Source: Gammaproteobacteria bacterium
GTDB taxonomy: Bacteria; Pseudomonadota; Gammaproteobacteria; GCA-001735895
NCBI GenBank assembly: GCA_030595795.1
Contig: JAUVCH010000040.1
Coordinates: forward strand, 1-34,301
Length of the DNA stretch: 34,301 bases
Direction of reading: 5' to 3'
Positions 17,602 to 25,930 of this stretch are shown one piece after another (positions within the stretch are counted from its first letter, which is position 1; every line of letters starts with the position of its first letter). The notes beneath the pieces were generated by a model. It was not told the origin of the DNA, did not search any database, and was given only the letters and a program-made list of their open reading frames with translations. The translations under genes and the position numbers were made by a program.

Positions 17602-18148
17602 TTTGCCGCATGTAACTTTTACCAAAAACTCAAAATCAAATTGGTATGTCCCTGATCTTATTACATACTTCTCTCGCCAGTATTGGTGACTATGATCAGT
17701 TTTCGCGGAAGTGGGCCGGATACCAGCCAATCTGGGGGAAGATCAGGATTAACGGTAGCCAGGCCAGTGTCGTATCGGAGCTTTCCAGCCCTGGGAATTC
17801 GGGTGAGAAGGAGAGAAAATTCAGGTCAATCGAGGGCAATTCATCAGCCGAGTTTCAGCGGGAATGGAAAGATTTGACCGTGCGTATTGGGAAGGATTTG
17901 AATGAGTTTGTTGAACAGGTTTCTGAATTGGGGGAAGGTTAGTCCGGGTGCCATTCAGAACGAGGATGTGCGAGCGCGAGCCCTTGGAGAGATTGCTCGG
18001 GCTATCTTTAATTTCTTTATTAGTACCCTGCATATCGACTATTCCTATCATATCTGGCTCACCTTCTTCTTTCTCATCATGCCAAGTAAATATCAAAGGG
18101 TTATTGTGCTAGCATAGTATTTACAAGCATCTAAGGACTAGAGGTTTT
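17602..18148. other. Gap with no confident gene
   Basis: This 547-nt stretch separates the GGDEF-EAL gene from the AT-rich sensor pair. It holds overlapping short open frames: plus 17646-17942 (98 aa, with a hydrophilic C-terminus ending EFVEQVSELGEG), plus 17902-18117, and minus 17821-18096. None has a good ribosome binding site or a family look. A GAGCCC...GGGCT inverted repeat near 17978-18002 is followed by a T-rich run and could be a weak terminator. The stretch may be decayed coding sequence. Confidence 0.4.
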
Positions 18149-18880
18149 ATGAGCACCAATATCCGCCACGCATTTATCATTGCACTGCTGCTAGTGAGCG
18201 TCTCATCTTTTGCAGAAAACAAAACCATAGTATTAGCGACTGCAGGCGCCAAGCCGCCCTTGCACACAGATAACAACACTGGTTTTACGGATATTGTTTT
18301 AAAAACAGCATTCGATCGCATTGGTTATAAGTTAGATATTCGCGTTCTTCCCGCTGAACGTTCCCTTATTGCTTCCAACCGCGGCATTATTGATGGCGAA
18401 GTCCAAAGAATCGAGGGTATGACAAAAATTTACCCCAATTTAATTCGGGTTCCTGAATCGATAGTAGACTGGAAATTTGTTGTATTCTCCAAGCAGGAGA
18501 TTAATACAAAAAAAGGCTGGGATAGTCTGAAACCTTATGTAACCAGTTATATTACTGGTTGGAAGATATTCGAGATCAATGTTCCAAAAGACGTGGCAAT
18601 ATCAAAAGTTCGCAATTCTGACGGACTATTCAAATTGCTGAACAATGATCGAACAGACTTAGTACTCTATGAATTATTACAGGGCTTAAAACATATCAAA
18701 GAAAATAGCTACAAGGAAATAAAAGCATTCTTCCCACCTATGGCAAGTAAAAAAATGTACCCCTATTTACATAAAAAACACGTACTTCTGGTACCTAAGC
18801 TAACAAAAGCATTAAAAGACATGAAGGAAGACGGAACATATGACCAGATTTACCAACGTGTTATAGGGCAACTTGAATAA
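18149..18880 (+). CDS. Periplasmic solute-binding-like sensor protein (SBP_bac_3-like)
   Basis: The protein has 243 aa with a signal peptide ending near residue 22 (IIALLLVSVSSFA/EN), so it is exported. The mature part has the small binding-protein look: VLATAGAKPPLHT at the start, RVLPAERSLIASNRGIIDGE in the middle, and a C-terminal helix DGTYDQIYQRVIG typical of amino-acid-binding-like proteins. No ABC transporter is nearby. The histidine kinase starts two nt after the stop, so the protein probably acts as a ligand-binding partner for that kinase instead of a transporter. The DNA here is visibly more AT-rich than the flanks, with frequent AAA/ATT/TTA codons, which suggests the pair was acquired by transfer. 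Confidence 0.8.
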   Translation: MSTNIRHAFIIALLLVSVSSFAENKTIVLATAGAKPPLHTDNNTGFTDIVLKTAFDRIGYKLDIRVLPAERSLIASNRGIIDGEVQRIEGMTKIYPNLIRVPESIVDWKFVVFSKQEINTKKGWDSLKPYVTSYITGWKIFEINVPKDVAISKVRNSDGLFKLLNNDRTDLVLYELLQGLKHIKENSYKEIKAFFPPMASKKMYPYLHKKHVLLVPKLTKALKDMKEDGTYDQIYQRVIGQLE

Positions 18881-18882
18881 GT

Positions 18883-20358
18883 ATGTCTTTGTCAGCTAAA
18901 AATAATTATCGACCTGTCCAGCCGTATAAAGGGATCGCAAAAAAACTAATTACTCGAACTATTTTATTTAGCTCAGTTATTACATTAATCATTACTGCTT
19001 TCAATTTATACGAAAGATATAACTACGATATTAGCCTGATTGACTCTCGGCTCGATCAAATTAGTAATGTCCATTTATCTTCCCTAAGCAATAATCTCTG
19101 GCTTGCAGACAAACCTGAACTCCAGGTCCATTTAAACGGTATTTTGAAGATACCCGATATTCAATACTTAGAGGTTTATAACGAGGATGAACTGTGGGCT
19201 TCTGCAGGCACTAAGAAAAACAAAAATGTAAAACCTCGTATCTATAATATGATCTACACTTACAAAGGAAAAGAATTAAATATTGGCACTCTTAAAGTTG
19301 AGGCTGATCTGGAAAAGGTGTATCAAAATATATACCAGGAATTATGGCTGACTCTTGGCACAAATGGTGCTAAAACTTTCCTTGTTGCTTTTTTTATGTT
19401 TTTCCTTTTCCATAATCTTGTTATACGGCATTTACATAAAATTGCCGAAGATGTGAACCAGTTCGATATAAAAAAACCAGATAGTAAGTTGAAGCTAGAC
19501 CGCAAAGACAACCCTGCTAACAATAAAGATGAGTTTGATTTGGTTCTAAATGCCTTTGAAAAACTACAAAAAGATTTAAGATTGTCATTCTCATCAATAG
19601 AGGATCAAGTTAAGCACCGAACAAAAGAACTGTTAATCGCCAAGGAAAAAGCTATTAAATCTGATAGTGAGAAATCTAAATTTTTATCTAGAATGAGTCA
19701 TGAGTTACGCACCCCGTTGAATGCTGTTCTTGGTTTTGCTCAAATTCTTTCTCGTGACGAATCACTAACTCAACTCCAAAAAACTAATATTGATTATATA
19801 TTTACTGCTGGAACTCACCTGCTAAAATTAATAAATCAAGTATTAGACTTATCACGTATAGAATCTGGCGAACTGGGTCTGGAACTAAGCCCAATCGCAA
19901 TACATATTATTATTAATGAATCTATATCTTTGGTTCAACCTTTATTAGACGAGCAAAAAATACAACTTGTTTTTGATGGTGAAGTTCAAAAAAACTGGAT
20001 CGTCCTGGGGGAATCATTTCATCTAAAACAAGTTTTTATTAATCTATTATCGAATGCGATAAAATATAATGTACCAAACGGGAAAATAACAATAAAAGCC
20101 GAAGCTAATAAAGATCATCTGCGTATTAATATTATCGATACAGGTTCGGGCTTATCCCCAGAACAACAACAGATTATATTTGAGCCATTTAATCGAGCAG
20201 GAGCTGAAAAAACCTCTATTGAGGGCACAGGGATTGGATTAACAATCTCAAAACGATTTATTGAGCTAATGGAAGGAAAAATTGGGGTGAAAAGTGATGT
20301 TGGCGATGGCTGTTGTTTCTTTATTGAGCTTAAACTTATTGAGGATGAACAGGCCTAA
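18883..20358 (+). CDS. Membrane sensor histidine kinase
   Basis: The protein has 491 aa and starts two nt after the binding-protein gene. Membrane segments lie at about residues 25-43 (TILFSSVITLIITAFN) and 165-183 (AKTFLVAFFMFFLFHNLVI), flanking a periplasmic domain of about 120 residues. Then come a HAMP-like stretch, a coiled coil and the kinase core: H-box SHELRTP with His273, N-box LLSNAIKYN, G1 DTGSGLS and G2 GTGIGL. There is no receiver or phosphotransfer domain, and no response-regulator gene is adjacent, so its output partner is encoded elsewhere. It should autophosphorylate on His273 in response to ligand or to the secreted partner. It shares the AT-rich composition of the preceding gene. 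Confidence 0.9.
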   Translation: MSLSAKNNYRPVQPYKGIAKKLITRTILFSSVITLIITAFNLYERYNYDISLIDSRLDQISNVHLSSLSNNLWLADKPELQVHLNGILKIPDIQYLEVYNEDELWASAGTKKNKNVKPRIYNMIYTYKGKELNIGTLKVEADLEKVYQNIYQELWLTLGTNGAKTFLVAFFMFFLFHNLVIRHLHKIAEDVNQFDIKKPDSKLKLDRKDNPANNKDEFDLVLNAFEKLQKDLRLSFSSIEDQVKHRTKELLIAKEKAIKSDSEKSKFLSRMSHELRTPLNAVLGFAQILSRDESLTQLQKTNIDYIFTAGTHLLKLINQVLDLSRIESGELGLELSPIAIHIIINESISLVQPLLDEQKIQLVFDGEVQKNWIVLGESFHLKQVFINLLSNAIKYNVPNGKITIKAEANKDHLRINIIDTGSGLSPEQQQIIFEPFNRAGAEKTSIEGTGIGLTISKRFIELMEGKIGVKSDVGDGCCFFIELKLIEDEQA

Positions 20359-20430
20359 AAATAATAATTTGATATGCCCTTTTATTTTTTTGGAATCGAC
20401 ATTAGGCAAAATTACGGGATTACGGGGTCA

Positions 20431-20519
20431 GGATCACGGGGATCACGGGGATCACGGGGATCACGGGGTCAAATCTTCACCGGATCACGGGGTCACGGAT
20501 CACGGGGTCAAATCTTCAC
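20431..20519. repeat. Tandem 9-bp repeats GGATCACGG with duplicated GGGGTCAAATCTTCAC unit
   Basis: Four perfect tandem copies of GGATCACGG fill 20431-20466, and two more lie at 20482-20490 and 20497-20505. The unit CACGGGGTCAAATCTTCAC occurs twice (ending at 20480 and 20519), spaced 39 nt. Similar GGGGTCA(GG/AA)TCTT strings often precede REP-associated transposase genes in gammaproteobacteria (my recollection), and one such remnant follows here. A three-codon periodicity makes this read as Gly-Asp-His repeats in one frame, but I do not take it as coding. Confidence 0.75.
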
Positions 20520-20549
20520 TTAACACACTAGCCAACTTTCGTTCCCTCT

Positions 20550-20633
20550 ATGTCCAGACCACTGCGCATAGAATACGGAGATGCCTTCTACCATGTCATG
20601 AATAGAGGCAGAAATCACCAACTGTTTTCATGA
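20550..20633 (+). pseudogene. 5' remnant of a REP-associated tyrosine (Y1) transposase
   Basis: The frame from ATG 20550 reads MSRPLRIEYGDAFYHVMNRG before a TGA at 20631. That start is typical of Y1/TnpA_REP (RAYT) transposases (R-P-L-R-I-E-Y-...-A-x-Y-H-V-x-x-R-G). A one-base shift near the TTTTCA run at 20625-20630 would continue as FHDPDRES, which fits the family's FHDxxDR pattern, so a frameshift broke the gene. Downstream sequence shows no HUH or catalytic Tyr region, so most of the gene is deleted. A REP-like hairpin follows at 20698. It is a decayed, non-autonomous element. Confidence 0.75.
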
Positions 20634-20697
20634 CCCTGATCGGGAATCACATGGTCGCGTCTTGAATCTTGAATTGAAACAGCATCTTTGTCGAGCA

Positions 20698-20710
20698 GGG
20701 GCTTCGCCCC
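20698..20710. repeat. REP-like palindrome (GGGGC-TTC-GCCCC)
   Basis: A perfect 5-bp GC stem with a 3-nt loop sits 65 nt after the transposase remnant. Its placement suggests a REP-type target hairpin of the RAYT element, though a chance hairpin is possible. Confidence 0.45.
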
Positions 20711-20733
20711 GGAGCTCTCATCTTACCCCAGAA

Positions 20734-20784
20734 CGCCATCCATAAAAAAACCCACCGTCTGGGTGGGTTCTTTTATGGATGGCG
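20734..20784 (-). terminator. Long bidirectional hairpin terminator after tRNA-Arg
   Basis: The inner stem 20749-20756 pairs with 20762-20769 (AACCCACC/GGTGGGTT, 5-nt loop). The outer arms 20734-20747 and 20771-20784 (CGCCATCCATAAAA/TTTTATGGATGGCG) also pair, for 22 bp with one mismatch. Read on the minus strand the stem is followed by a run of seven T, as in a rho-independent terminator for the tRNA-Arg/alr transcript. The outer arm enters the tRNA 3' end. Confidence 0.8.
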
Positions 20785-20856
20785 CGCCTGGAGAGATTCG
20801 AACTCCCGACCGCTCGGTTCGTAGCCGAGTACTCTATCCAGCTGAGCTACAGGCGC
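20780..20856 (-). tRNA. tRNA-Arg (ACG)
   Basis: The minus strand folds as a full cloverleaf: acceptor GCGCCTG/CAGGCGC, D-arm GCTCAGCTGGATAGAGT, anticodon stem CTCGG/CCGAG with loop CTACGAA giving anticodon ACG, and T-arm GGGAGTTCGAATCTCTC. The 3' CCA is encoded (20780-20782). ACG is normally edited to ICG to read CGU, CGC and CGA. It lies downstream of alr, and a terminator follows. Confidence 0.97.
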
Positions 20857-20908
20857 ATAATTTGAAGGCGCGATTCTACGGATTATCATCCGTATTTGCC
20901 AGTCTATT

Positions 20909-22003
20909 CTAATCTTTATTAATATATTCCCGCCTGACGTGGGCGCCGACATTACACAAGATTTCGTAAGCTATTGTCTGTGAACAATCGGCTAGCTGAT
21001 TGACGTCGGGGCTATCGCCGAATAGCGTGACTTCGTCGTCGACATCGACCTGATCCAGTGCGCTGACATCGACGGTAATCATGTCCATCGATACGCGTCC
21101 GACAATATCACAGAGCTGACCATGGACGCTAACCTGTGCGATATCGACTTTGTGTCGCGGGTAGCCGTCGGCGTAGCCGGTAGCGATCACAGCAATGGTC
21201 ATATCCTGCGGACAGGTATAGGTATTGGCATAGCCGATGACATCGCCTTTTTTGTGCGGATTGACAGCGAGTACTCTCGTTTTCATTTGCATGGCGGATT
21301 TTAGGTCGACTGACTTTTCGCCTCGATTCGACATCGGATTGGCACCGTACATGGCAATCCCTGCTCGCACCCAGCTATCGTGCGCATCGGGCCAACCGAG
21401 GATCCCAGCCGAGTTGGCGATGCCCCATTCGTAGCCATGCAATTCCAGCGCACGGATTGCGTTGATCTGCTGGCTGGAGAACCCGGATTCGGCATCGTCG
21501 GCGCTAGCCAGATGCGTCATCAGCCTTACTGGTCCTAGCGATGGCAATTGATCGAGTTGATCGAGGACATCGGCAACCTTGTCTGGTTGATAGCCTAATC
21601 GTCCCATGCCAGAGTCGATTTTCACCCAGACCTGAATTCCATCGAGATTATCGCTTTGACGAAGTATGTCGAGATGGATTTGTTGATGGATAACCGGATC
21701 AAGTTTGTGCTCGATACACTGCGCCAGTTCTTGTTGCCGAACAAAACCGCCGAGCACGAGTATCTTCTGGTCGATGCCCGCCTGACGTAAGGCGACTGCC
21801 TCGCTGACTGCGGCTACTGCAAAGGCATCGGCCTGGGGCAAGGCTTTAGTGACATCGATAGCGCCATGACCGTATGCATCGGCTTTGACTACGGCAATCA
21901 GGCGTTTACCACCGGTGACATCTTTAAGTAAATCGTAATTATGGCGGATAGCCTGCAAATCGATGATAGCCCGCGAATGTCGATTAGGACCGTGGCTATT
22001 CAA
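20909..22003 (-). CDS. alr: Alanine racemase
   Basis: The enzyme converts L-alanine to D-alanine for peptidoglycan with PLP. Its N-terminus RAIIDLQAIRHNYD leads to AVVKADAYGHG, where Lys40 is the PLP lysine. Later motifs are VKIDSGMGRLG, RAGIAMYG (catalytic Tyr) and GRVSMDM. I place the start at a TTG at 22003-22001. It overlaps the dnaB stop by eight nt, has GGGGA five nt upstream, and gives 364 aa, the usual length. The frame stays open to an ATG at 22081, but that adds 26 residues (WYAWPSSVSTRVSKTW...) translated from dnaB sequence that do not look like Alr. dnaB-alr order is common in gammaproteobacteria. Confidence 0.96.
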   Translation of the reverse strand: MNSHGPNRHSRAIIDLQAIRHNYDLLKDVTGGKRLIAVVKADAYGHGAIDVTKALPQADAFAVAAVSEAVALRQAGIDQKILVLGGFVRQQELAQCIEHKLDPVIHQQIHLDILRQSDNLDGIQVWVKIDSGMGRLGYQPDKVADVLDQLDQLPSLGPVRLMTHLASADDAESGFSSQQINAIRALELHGYEWGIANSAGILGWPDAHDSWVRAGIAMYGANPMSNRGEKSVDLKSAMQMKTRVLAVNPHKKGDVIGYANTYTCPQDMTIAVIATGYADGYPRHKVDIAQVSVHGQLCDIVGRVSMDMITVDVSALDQVDVDDEVTLFGDSPDVNQLADCSQTIAYEILCNVGAHVRREYINKD

Positions 22004-23390
22004 AGCTTTCCCCGTAATCTTCGTAAGCCAGGTTTTCGAAACGCGTGTACTGACCGAGGAAGGCCAGGCGTACCATACCAATGGGCCCGTTCCGTTGCTT
22101 TCTGATCAGGATTTCGGCCGTGCCTTTGTCGGCACTGTCGGGGTTATATACTTCGTCTCGGTAGATAAACAAGATGACATCGGCGTCTTGCTCGATACCA
22201 CCCGATTCACGTAGGTCCGACATGACAGGGCGCTTGTCTGGCCTTTGTTCGACACTTCGATTGAGCTGCGAGAGCGCTACGATTGGCACATTGAGTTCTT
22301 TCGCCAATGCTTTTAAGGACCGTGAAATTTCTGATATTTCGGTTGCCCTGTTCTCCGTACTGCCACTAACCTGCATAAGCTGCAGATAGTCAATTATTAC
22401 CAGGTCGAGACCGTGTTCGCGCTTAAGACGACGTGTTCTGGCACGTACCTCGGTGGGCGATAATGCGGGTGAATCGTCGATAAATAGTTTGGCCTTAGAG
22501 AGCATGTTGACCGAGGAAATTAATCGCGGCCAATCCTGATCGTCGAGCTTACCGGTGCGCAAATTATGCGAATCGATGCGCCCCAGGGATGACATCATAC
22601 GAATCGCTAGCTGTTCTCCGGGCATTTCCATGCTGAACACGGCTACCGAGTTTTCGGTGCCCATAGCAGCATTTTCGGCCAGGTTCATCGCAAAACTGGT
22701 CTTACCCATGGAAGGGCGTCCGGCGACGATGATTAAATCTGACTTCTGTAAACCGGAAGTTTTGTCGTCAAAATTGCTAAAGCCACTGGATATGCCGGTG
22801 AGCGCTTCACCACTTTGGTACATTTCTTCGACGCGTTGCACAGCTTTGGTGAGCAGATTATTGATCGCTTCGAAACCTTCGCGATTTCCGGCACCCTGCT
22901 CGGCGATCATGAAAACCTTGCGCTCGGCCTCATCGAGTAGTTCTTTACTGGGTCGACCATCGGCATTGTAAGCGCTGGCTGATATCTCATTACCGATCTG
23001 GATCAGGCTGCGCAGTATCGAATACTCGCGAACGATATTGGCATAAGCTTTGACGTTTACCGCAGTCGGTGTGTCGTTGGCAAGAATACTGAGGTAAGCC
23101 AGGCCACCGATAGAGTCGAGTTCGTTACGCGAACCGAGCCACTCGGATACGGTGACGACGTCGTAGGGCTGGCTTTCGTCGGCGAGTGCATTGATCGAAC
23201 GGAATATCAGCGCGTGATCGTGCCGATAAAAATCCTGTTCATTAATGACGTCGGCTATATTGTCCCAGGACTGATTGTCCAGCATTAGACCACCAATCAC
23301 CGATTGCTCGGCTTCTAGCGAATGCGGTGGTACTTTGAGGTCATCAACGCGTTGGCTGAGTTCGGCTACGCGGTTGGTGATTTCAGACAT
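21996..23390 (-). CDS. dnaB: Replicative DNA helicase DnaB
   Basis: The protein has 464 aa, normal family length. The N-terminal domain (VPPHSLEAEQSVIGGLMLD) binds primase. After a linker (about 160-185) comes the RecA-type helicase domain, with Walker A GRPSMGKTS, Walker B LVIIDYLQLM, motif LSQLNRSVEQR and the DLRESGGIEQDAD strand. It forms the hexameric helicase of the replication fork. No intein is present: the Walker A and DYLQLM sites are uninterrupted. A 142-nt gap separates it from rplI. Confidence 0.98.
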   Translation of the reverse strand: MSEITNRVAELSQRVDDLKVPPHSLEAEQSVIGGLMLDNQSWDNIADVINEQDFYRHDHALIFRSINALADESQPYDVVTVSEWLGSRNELDSIGGLAYLSILANDTPTAVNVKAYANIVREYSILRSLIQIGNEISASAYNADGRPSKELLDEAERKVFMIAEQGAGNREGFEAINNLLTKAVQRVEEMYQSGEALTGISSGFSNFDDKTSGLQKSDLIIVAGRPSMGKTSFAMNLAENAAMGTENSVAVFSMEMPGEQLAIRMMSSLGRIDSHNLRTGKLDDQDWPRLISSVNMLSKAKLFIDDSPALSPTEVRARTRRLKREHGLDLVIIDYLQLMQVSGSTENRATEISEISRSLKALAKELNVPIVALSQLNRSVEQRPDKRPVMSDLRESGGIEQDADVILFIYRDEVYNPDSADKGTAEILIRKQRNGPIGMVRLAFLGQYTRFENLAYEDYGESFE

Positions 23391-23532
23391 AGGGGCTGTG
23401 CCGTATCGAAATTAAGGGTATCAATGATACTGTATCTGAATGTAAAAAGGCCACCAATCAACTGGAAGCCTTCATATTCTGACTAGACGATTCTACAACT
23501 ATTTTTGCAGACCTAAAACACTACCAGTTTGA

Positions 23533-23985
23533 CTATACTGCGCCAGTAATGACGACGGTAACAGTCGTGTCGATATCGGTATAAAGATGGATATCGATCT
23601 GGTGCTCACCAGTCGTGCGGATCGCACCTTCTGGCAAGCGCACTTCACGTTTTTCGACTTCGTGGCCTGCGGCAGTTATCGCATCGGCGATGTCAGCCGT
23701 GCCGATAGAGCCAAACAGTTTGCCTTCTGTACCAACTTTCGCGGTAATTTCGATGTTACCAATCGCTTCGATAGCCTGTTGTCTGGCTTCGCCAGCGGTT
23801 TTAGCTTCGGCCGCAGCTTTTTCAAGTTCGGCTCGGCGAGACTCGAATTCAGCCATATTGGCTGCTGTGGCCATTTTCGCCTTACCGTGAGGTACCAGGT
23901 AATTACGTGCAAAACCGGATTTAACCGATACTTTTTCGCCCAGAGAGCCCAGGTTTTCTATATTTTCCAAAAGAATAACTTCCAT
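23533..23985 (-). CDS. rplI: 50S ribosomal protein bL9
   Basis: The protein has 150 aa starting [32 protein letters not shown], the diagnostic L9 N-terminus. A long connecting helix ([17 protein letters not shown]) and a C-terminal domain ending in [14 protein letters not shown] follow. It binds 23S rRNA near the L1 stalk. It sits in the rpsF-rpsR-membrane gene-rplI cluster, 50 nt after the membrane gene, as expected. Confidence 0.98.
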   Translation of the reverse strand: MEVILLENIENLGSLGEKVSVKSGFARNYLVPHGKAKMATAANMAEFESRRAELEKAAAEAKTAGEARQQAIEAIGNIEITAKVGTEGKLFGSIGTADIADAITAAGHEVEKREVRLPEGAIRTTGEHQIDIHLYTDIDTTVTVVITGAV

Positions 23986-24035
23986 CGGATTTCCTCTTTT
24001 CAGTTTTCGTTAACGTCTTCAATGCCAGGACTGAA

Positions 24036-24989
24036 TCAGTCCGGCGTATTTTCAATTTTTCCGCGTTTGCGGAAAATTATCCAGTTGTCGATGATTCCGA
24101 CCAATACAGTTACTGCCATAATTTGTGGAAATATCAGTAATAACGCGTAAAACAATCCAGTTACCATCGGTCGAATTTTGCTATTGGCTATCTTCGCATG
24201 GACAACAGCGATACCCTGAAACAAAAAGGCAGCCAATACCAGTATGGCCAAACTGGTCAACAAATCGTAATCCAGCCAACTACTTAGAGCCAGCAACAGC
24301 ATGGCTACGATGCTGGCTGGCTTTCCAAGTGAAAGCGCCAGAAATTCCCGACGATAGCCATCTGAACTTGCCACTCGAGCCTGCAACCAACGTGCGACCA
24401 GCACGATTGAAGCATAAAGCAAATACATCGATGCCCCTAGCGCCAGAATCAACCAATGTACCATCAGCTGAATATTCCCGGTCAGCTCGGCTACATCGTA
24501 ACTTTGCCCCTGTGGTAGCTCGGCCACCGACTGCATAATTACTTTTACCCAGTCTTTCTCTAGCTCAGGTAAAAATGCAAACTGAGCGATGACTGCCACT
24601 ATACCTAATACCACTCCAGCGACCAGGGTCACCGCTATAGAACTGGTCGTTCTATAGGTTTGCGCCAGTACGATTATCGGTAACCATTGTGCCAGAGCAA
24701 TCGATATTCCCAGCCCTGGTGTCTCCAGCACAACAGTGGTTACCAGCGTAATACCCAGAACCGCAAAAACAATCGCCTTAATTCCCGACTGAATACCCTG
24801 GGTCAGAATTATCAGTCCTACAAGGGATGCCGACATATAAGTCAGCAGCATCGCGGCCAGAGAGCCGAGCAGCGGGCTTCCTGAAAATAGCGGGAAAAAT
24901 ACCGCTACTATAGCCAGAATCCCTACTACGGCTGAGGCGTGATATGGTCCCTTAAGCGTATATCTAGCAAGTGCCAGCACCCGCGACAC
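24036..24989 (-). CDS. DUF2232-like polytopic membrane protein
   Basis: The protein has 317 aa and is almost entirely hydrophobic, with about eight membrane segments (for example AVVGILAIVAVFFPLFSG, ALLLIFPQIMAVTVLVGIID). It lies between rpsR and rplI, where Pseudomonas and relatives carry a DUF2232 membrane protein. No function is established that I know of; a role linked to ribosome or envelope genes is suggested only by position. It starts 10 nt after the rpsR stop, so it is co-transcribed. An alternative, unrelated membrane protein, is unlikely given its location. Confidence 0.85.
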   Translation of the reverse strand: MSRVLALARYTLKGPYHASAVVGILAIVAVFFPLFSGSPLLGSLAAMLLTYMSASLVGLIILTQGIQSGIKAIVFAVLGITLVTTVVLETPGLGISIALAQWLPIIVLAQTYRTTSSIAVTLVAGVVLGIVAVIAQFAFLPELEKDWVKVIMQSVAELPQGQSYDVAELTGNIQLMVHWLILALGASMYLLYASIVLVARWLQARVASSDGYRREFLALSLGKPASIVAMLLLALSSWLDYDLLTSLAILVLAAFLFQGIAVVHAKIANSKIRPMVTGLFYALLLIFPQIMAVTVLVGIIDNWIIFRKRGKIENTPD

Positions 24990-24999
24990 CTCTCGAGGT

Positions 25000-25233
25000 T
25001 TATCTCAGCTTGTGCTGATCGGTATAAGGCAATAACGACAGAAAGCGTGCGCGTTTAATCGCAGTTGCCAACTGGCGTTGATACTTGGCCTTGGTACCGG
25101 TGACACGACTTGGGACGATCTTGCCAGTCTCAGTAACGTATTCTTTCAGGGTTTCGAGATCTTTGTAATCGATCTGTTCGATGCCTTCGGCAGTAAATTT
25201 GCAAAAGCGTTTGCGACGAAAATAACGTGACAT
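25000..25233 (-). CDS. rpsR: 30S ribosomal protein bS18
   Basis: The protein has 77 aa reading [20 protein letters not shown] and later [19 protein letters not shown] with [10 protein letters not shown], an almost textbook S18. It forms a heterodimer with bS6 on the platform of the 30S subunit. It starts two nt after the rpsF stop, so the two are translated together. Confidence 0.98.
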   Translation of the reverse strand: MSRYFRRKRFCKFTAEGIEQIDYKDLETLKEYVTETGKIVPSRVTGTKAKYQRQLATAIKRARFLSLLPYTDQHKLR

Positions 25234-25235
25234 AA

Positions 25236-25745
25236 TTATTCACTCCCTGCTGCAGTAGTTTCTTCGGTAGCTTCGGTTTCCGCAACAACTTCAGCTTCAA
25301 CAACAACTTTAGTTTCAACAACAACTTTAGTTTCAGCGACAGCTTCCACCGCTGGTTCGGCAGCGTTGTCTTCTTCAGTTCTCGGAGCTGGTTTACGATC
25401 GGTAGTTTTAGCCGATTCCTCGCGCTCAACTTCGAGTAACATTGGAGACTTTTCAGTCTCGGCCTGCTTGCAGGACAGCGTCAGATGGCGCAGCACAGCA
25501 TCGTTGAAACGAAATGCGCTTTCCAGCTCGTCGAGCGTTTCCTGGCTACATTCGATATTCATCAGCAGGTAATGTGCCTTATGAATTTTCTTGATTGGGA
25601 ATTCTAACTGACGGCGACCCCAGTCCTCTTCACGGTGTACTACACCACCAGAACCGGTAATCATATTGCGGTAGCGCTCCACCATAGCGGGCACTTGTTC
25701 ACTCTGGTCAGGGTGGACCAGAAACACGATTTCGTAATGTCTCAT
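25236..25745 (-). CDS. rpsF: 30S ribosomal protein bS6 with long acidic C-terminal tail
   Basis: The protein has 169 aa. Residues 1-100 are a normal bS6 fold ([21 protein letters not shown]... [20 protein letters not shown]). The tail from about residue 103 is low-complexity and acidic, rich in Glu, Ala, Val and Thr; part of it comes from an 18-bp direct repeat. Many bS6 proteins are 100-135 aa, and E. coli bS6 carries C-terminal glutamates added by RimK, so a long acidic tail is an exaggeration of a known trend. It heads the rpsF-rpsR cluster. Confidence 0.96.
   Translation of the reverse strand: MRHYEIVFLVHPDQSEQVPAMVERYRNMITGSGGVVHREEDWGRRQLEFPIKKIHKAHYLLMNIECSQETLDELESAFRFNDAVLRHLTLSCKQAETEKSPMLLEVEREESAKTTDRKPAPRTEEDNAAEPAVEAVAETKVVVETKVVVEAEVVAETEATEETTAAGSE
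25296..25331. repeat. Perfect 18-bp direct repeat in rpsF tail
   Basis: TTCAACAACAACTTTAGT occurs twice back to back (25296-25313 and 25314-25331). A degraded third copy lies at 25279-25296. It encodes the repeated Glu-Thr-Lys-Val-Val-Val motif of the bS6 tail and is a possible site of length variation by slippage. Confidence 0.85.
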
Positions 25746-25768
25746 AACATCCTCATGGATTCAGCCCT

Positions 25769-25784
25769 CTGCGTGAATTCGCAG
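25769..25784 (-). promoter_or_regulatory. Hairpin in the rpsF leader
   Basis: CTGCG-AATTCA-CGCAG folds in the 5' untranslated region of rpsF, 24 nt before the ATG. rpsF leaders in many bacteria bind the S6:S18 complex as an autoregulatory element. I cannot match the consensus of that motif here, so the role is only suggested by position. Confidence 0.35.
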
Positions 25785-25930
25785 TAGAGCGAGAAGTTAA
25801 CCGAGCGCGGATTCTACCGGAGCATTGGGCTTAATACAACCGGGTTTAAGTGATCAATCTTACATAATTCATTTGCCGCTTCGAGCCGAATCAATTAGAG
25901 TCAAATCAAAGGGATCAATAACAATTACTA

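Noticed and set aside
17646..17942. A real 98-aa gene after the GGDEF-EAL gene
   Set aside because: No ribosome binding site, no family resemblance, and competing frames on both strands; kept only as a note in the gap entry.
20431..20519. CRISPR-like array
   Set aside because: Units are 9 bp and contiguous, with no unique spacers of 30 or so bp and no cas genes; the context is a RAYT remnant.
20294..20605. A 103-aa ORF with Gly-Asp-His repeats
   Set aside because: It is the frame through the 9-bp tandem repeats and overlaps the end of the histidine kinase gene; there is no ribosome binding site or family look.
21996..23390. Intein in dnaB
   Set aside because: The protein is of normal length and both Walker A and DYLQLM sites are continuous.
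23587..24150. A 187-aa plus-strand ORF opposite rplI
   Set aside because: It covers the complement of a clearly identified ribosomal protein and shows no family features.
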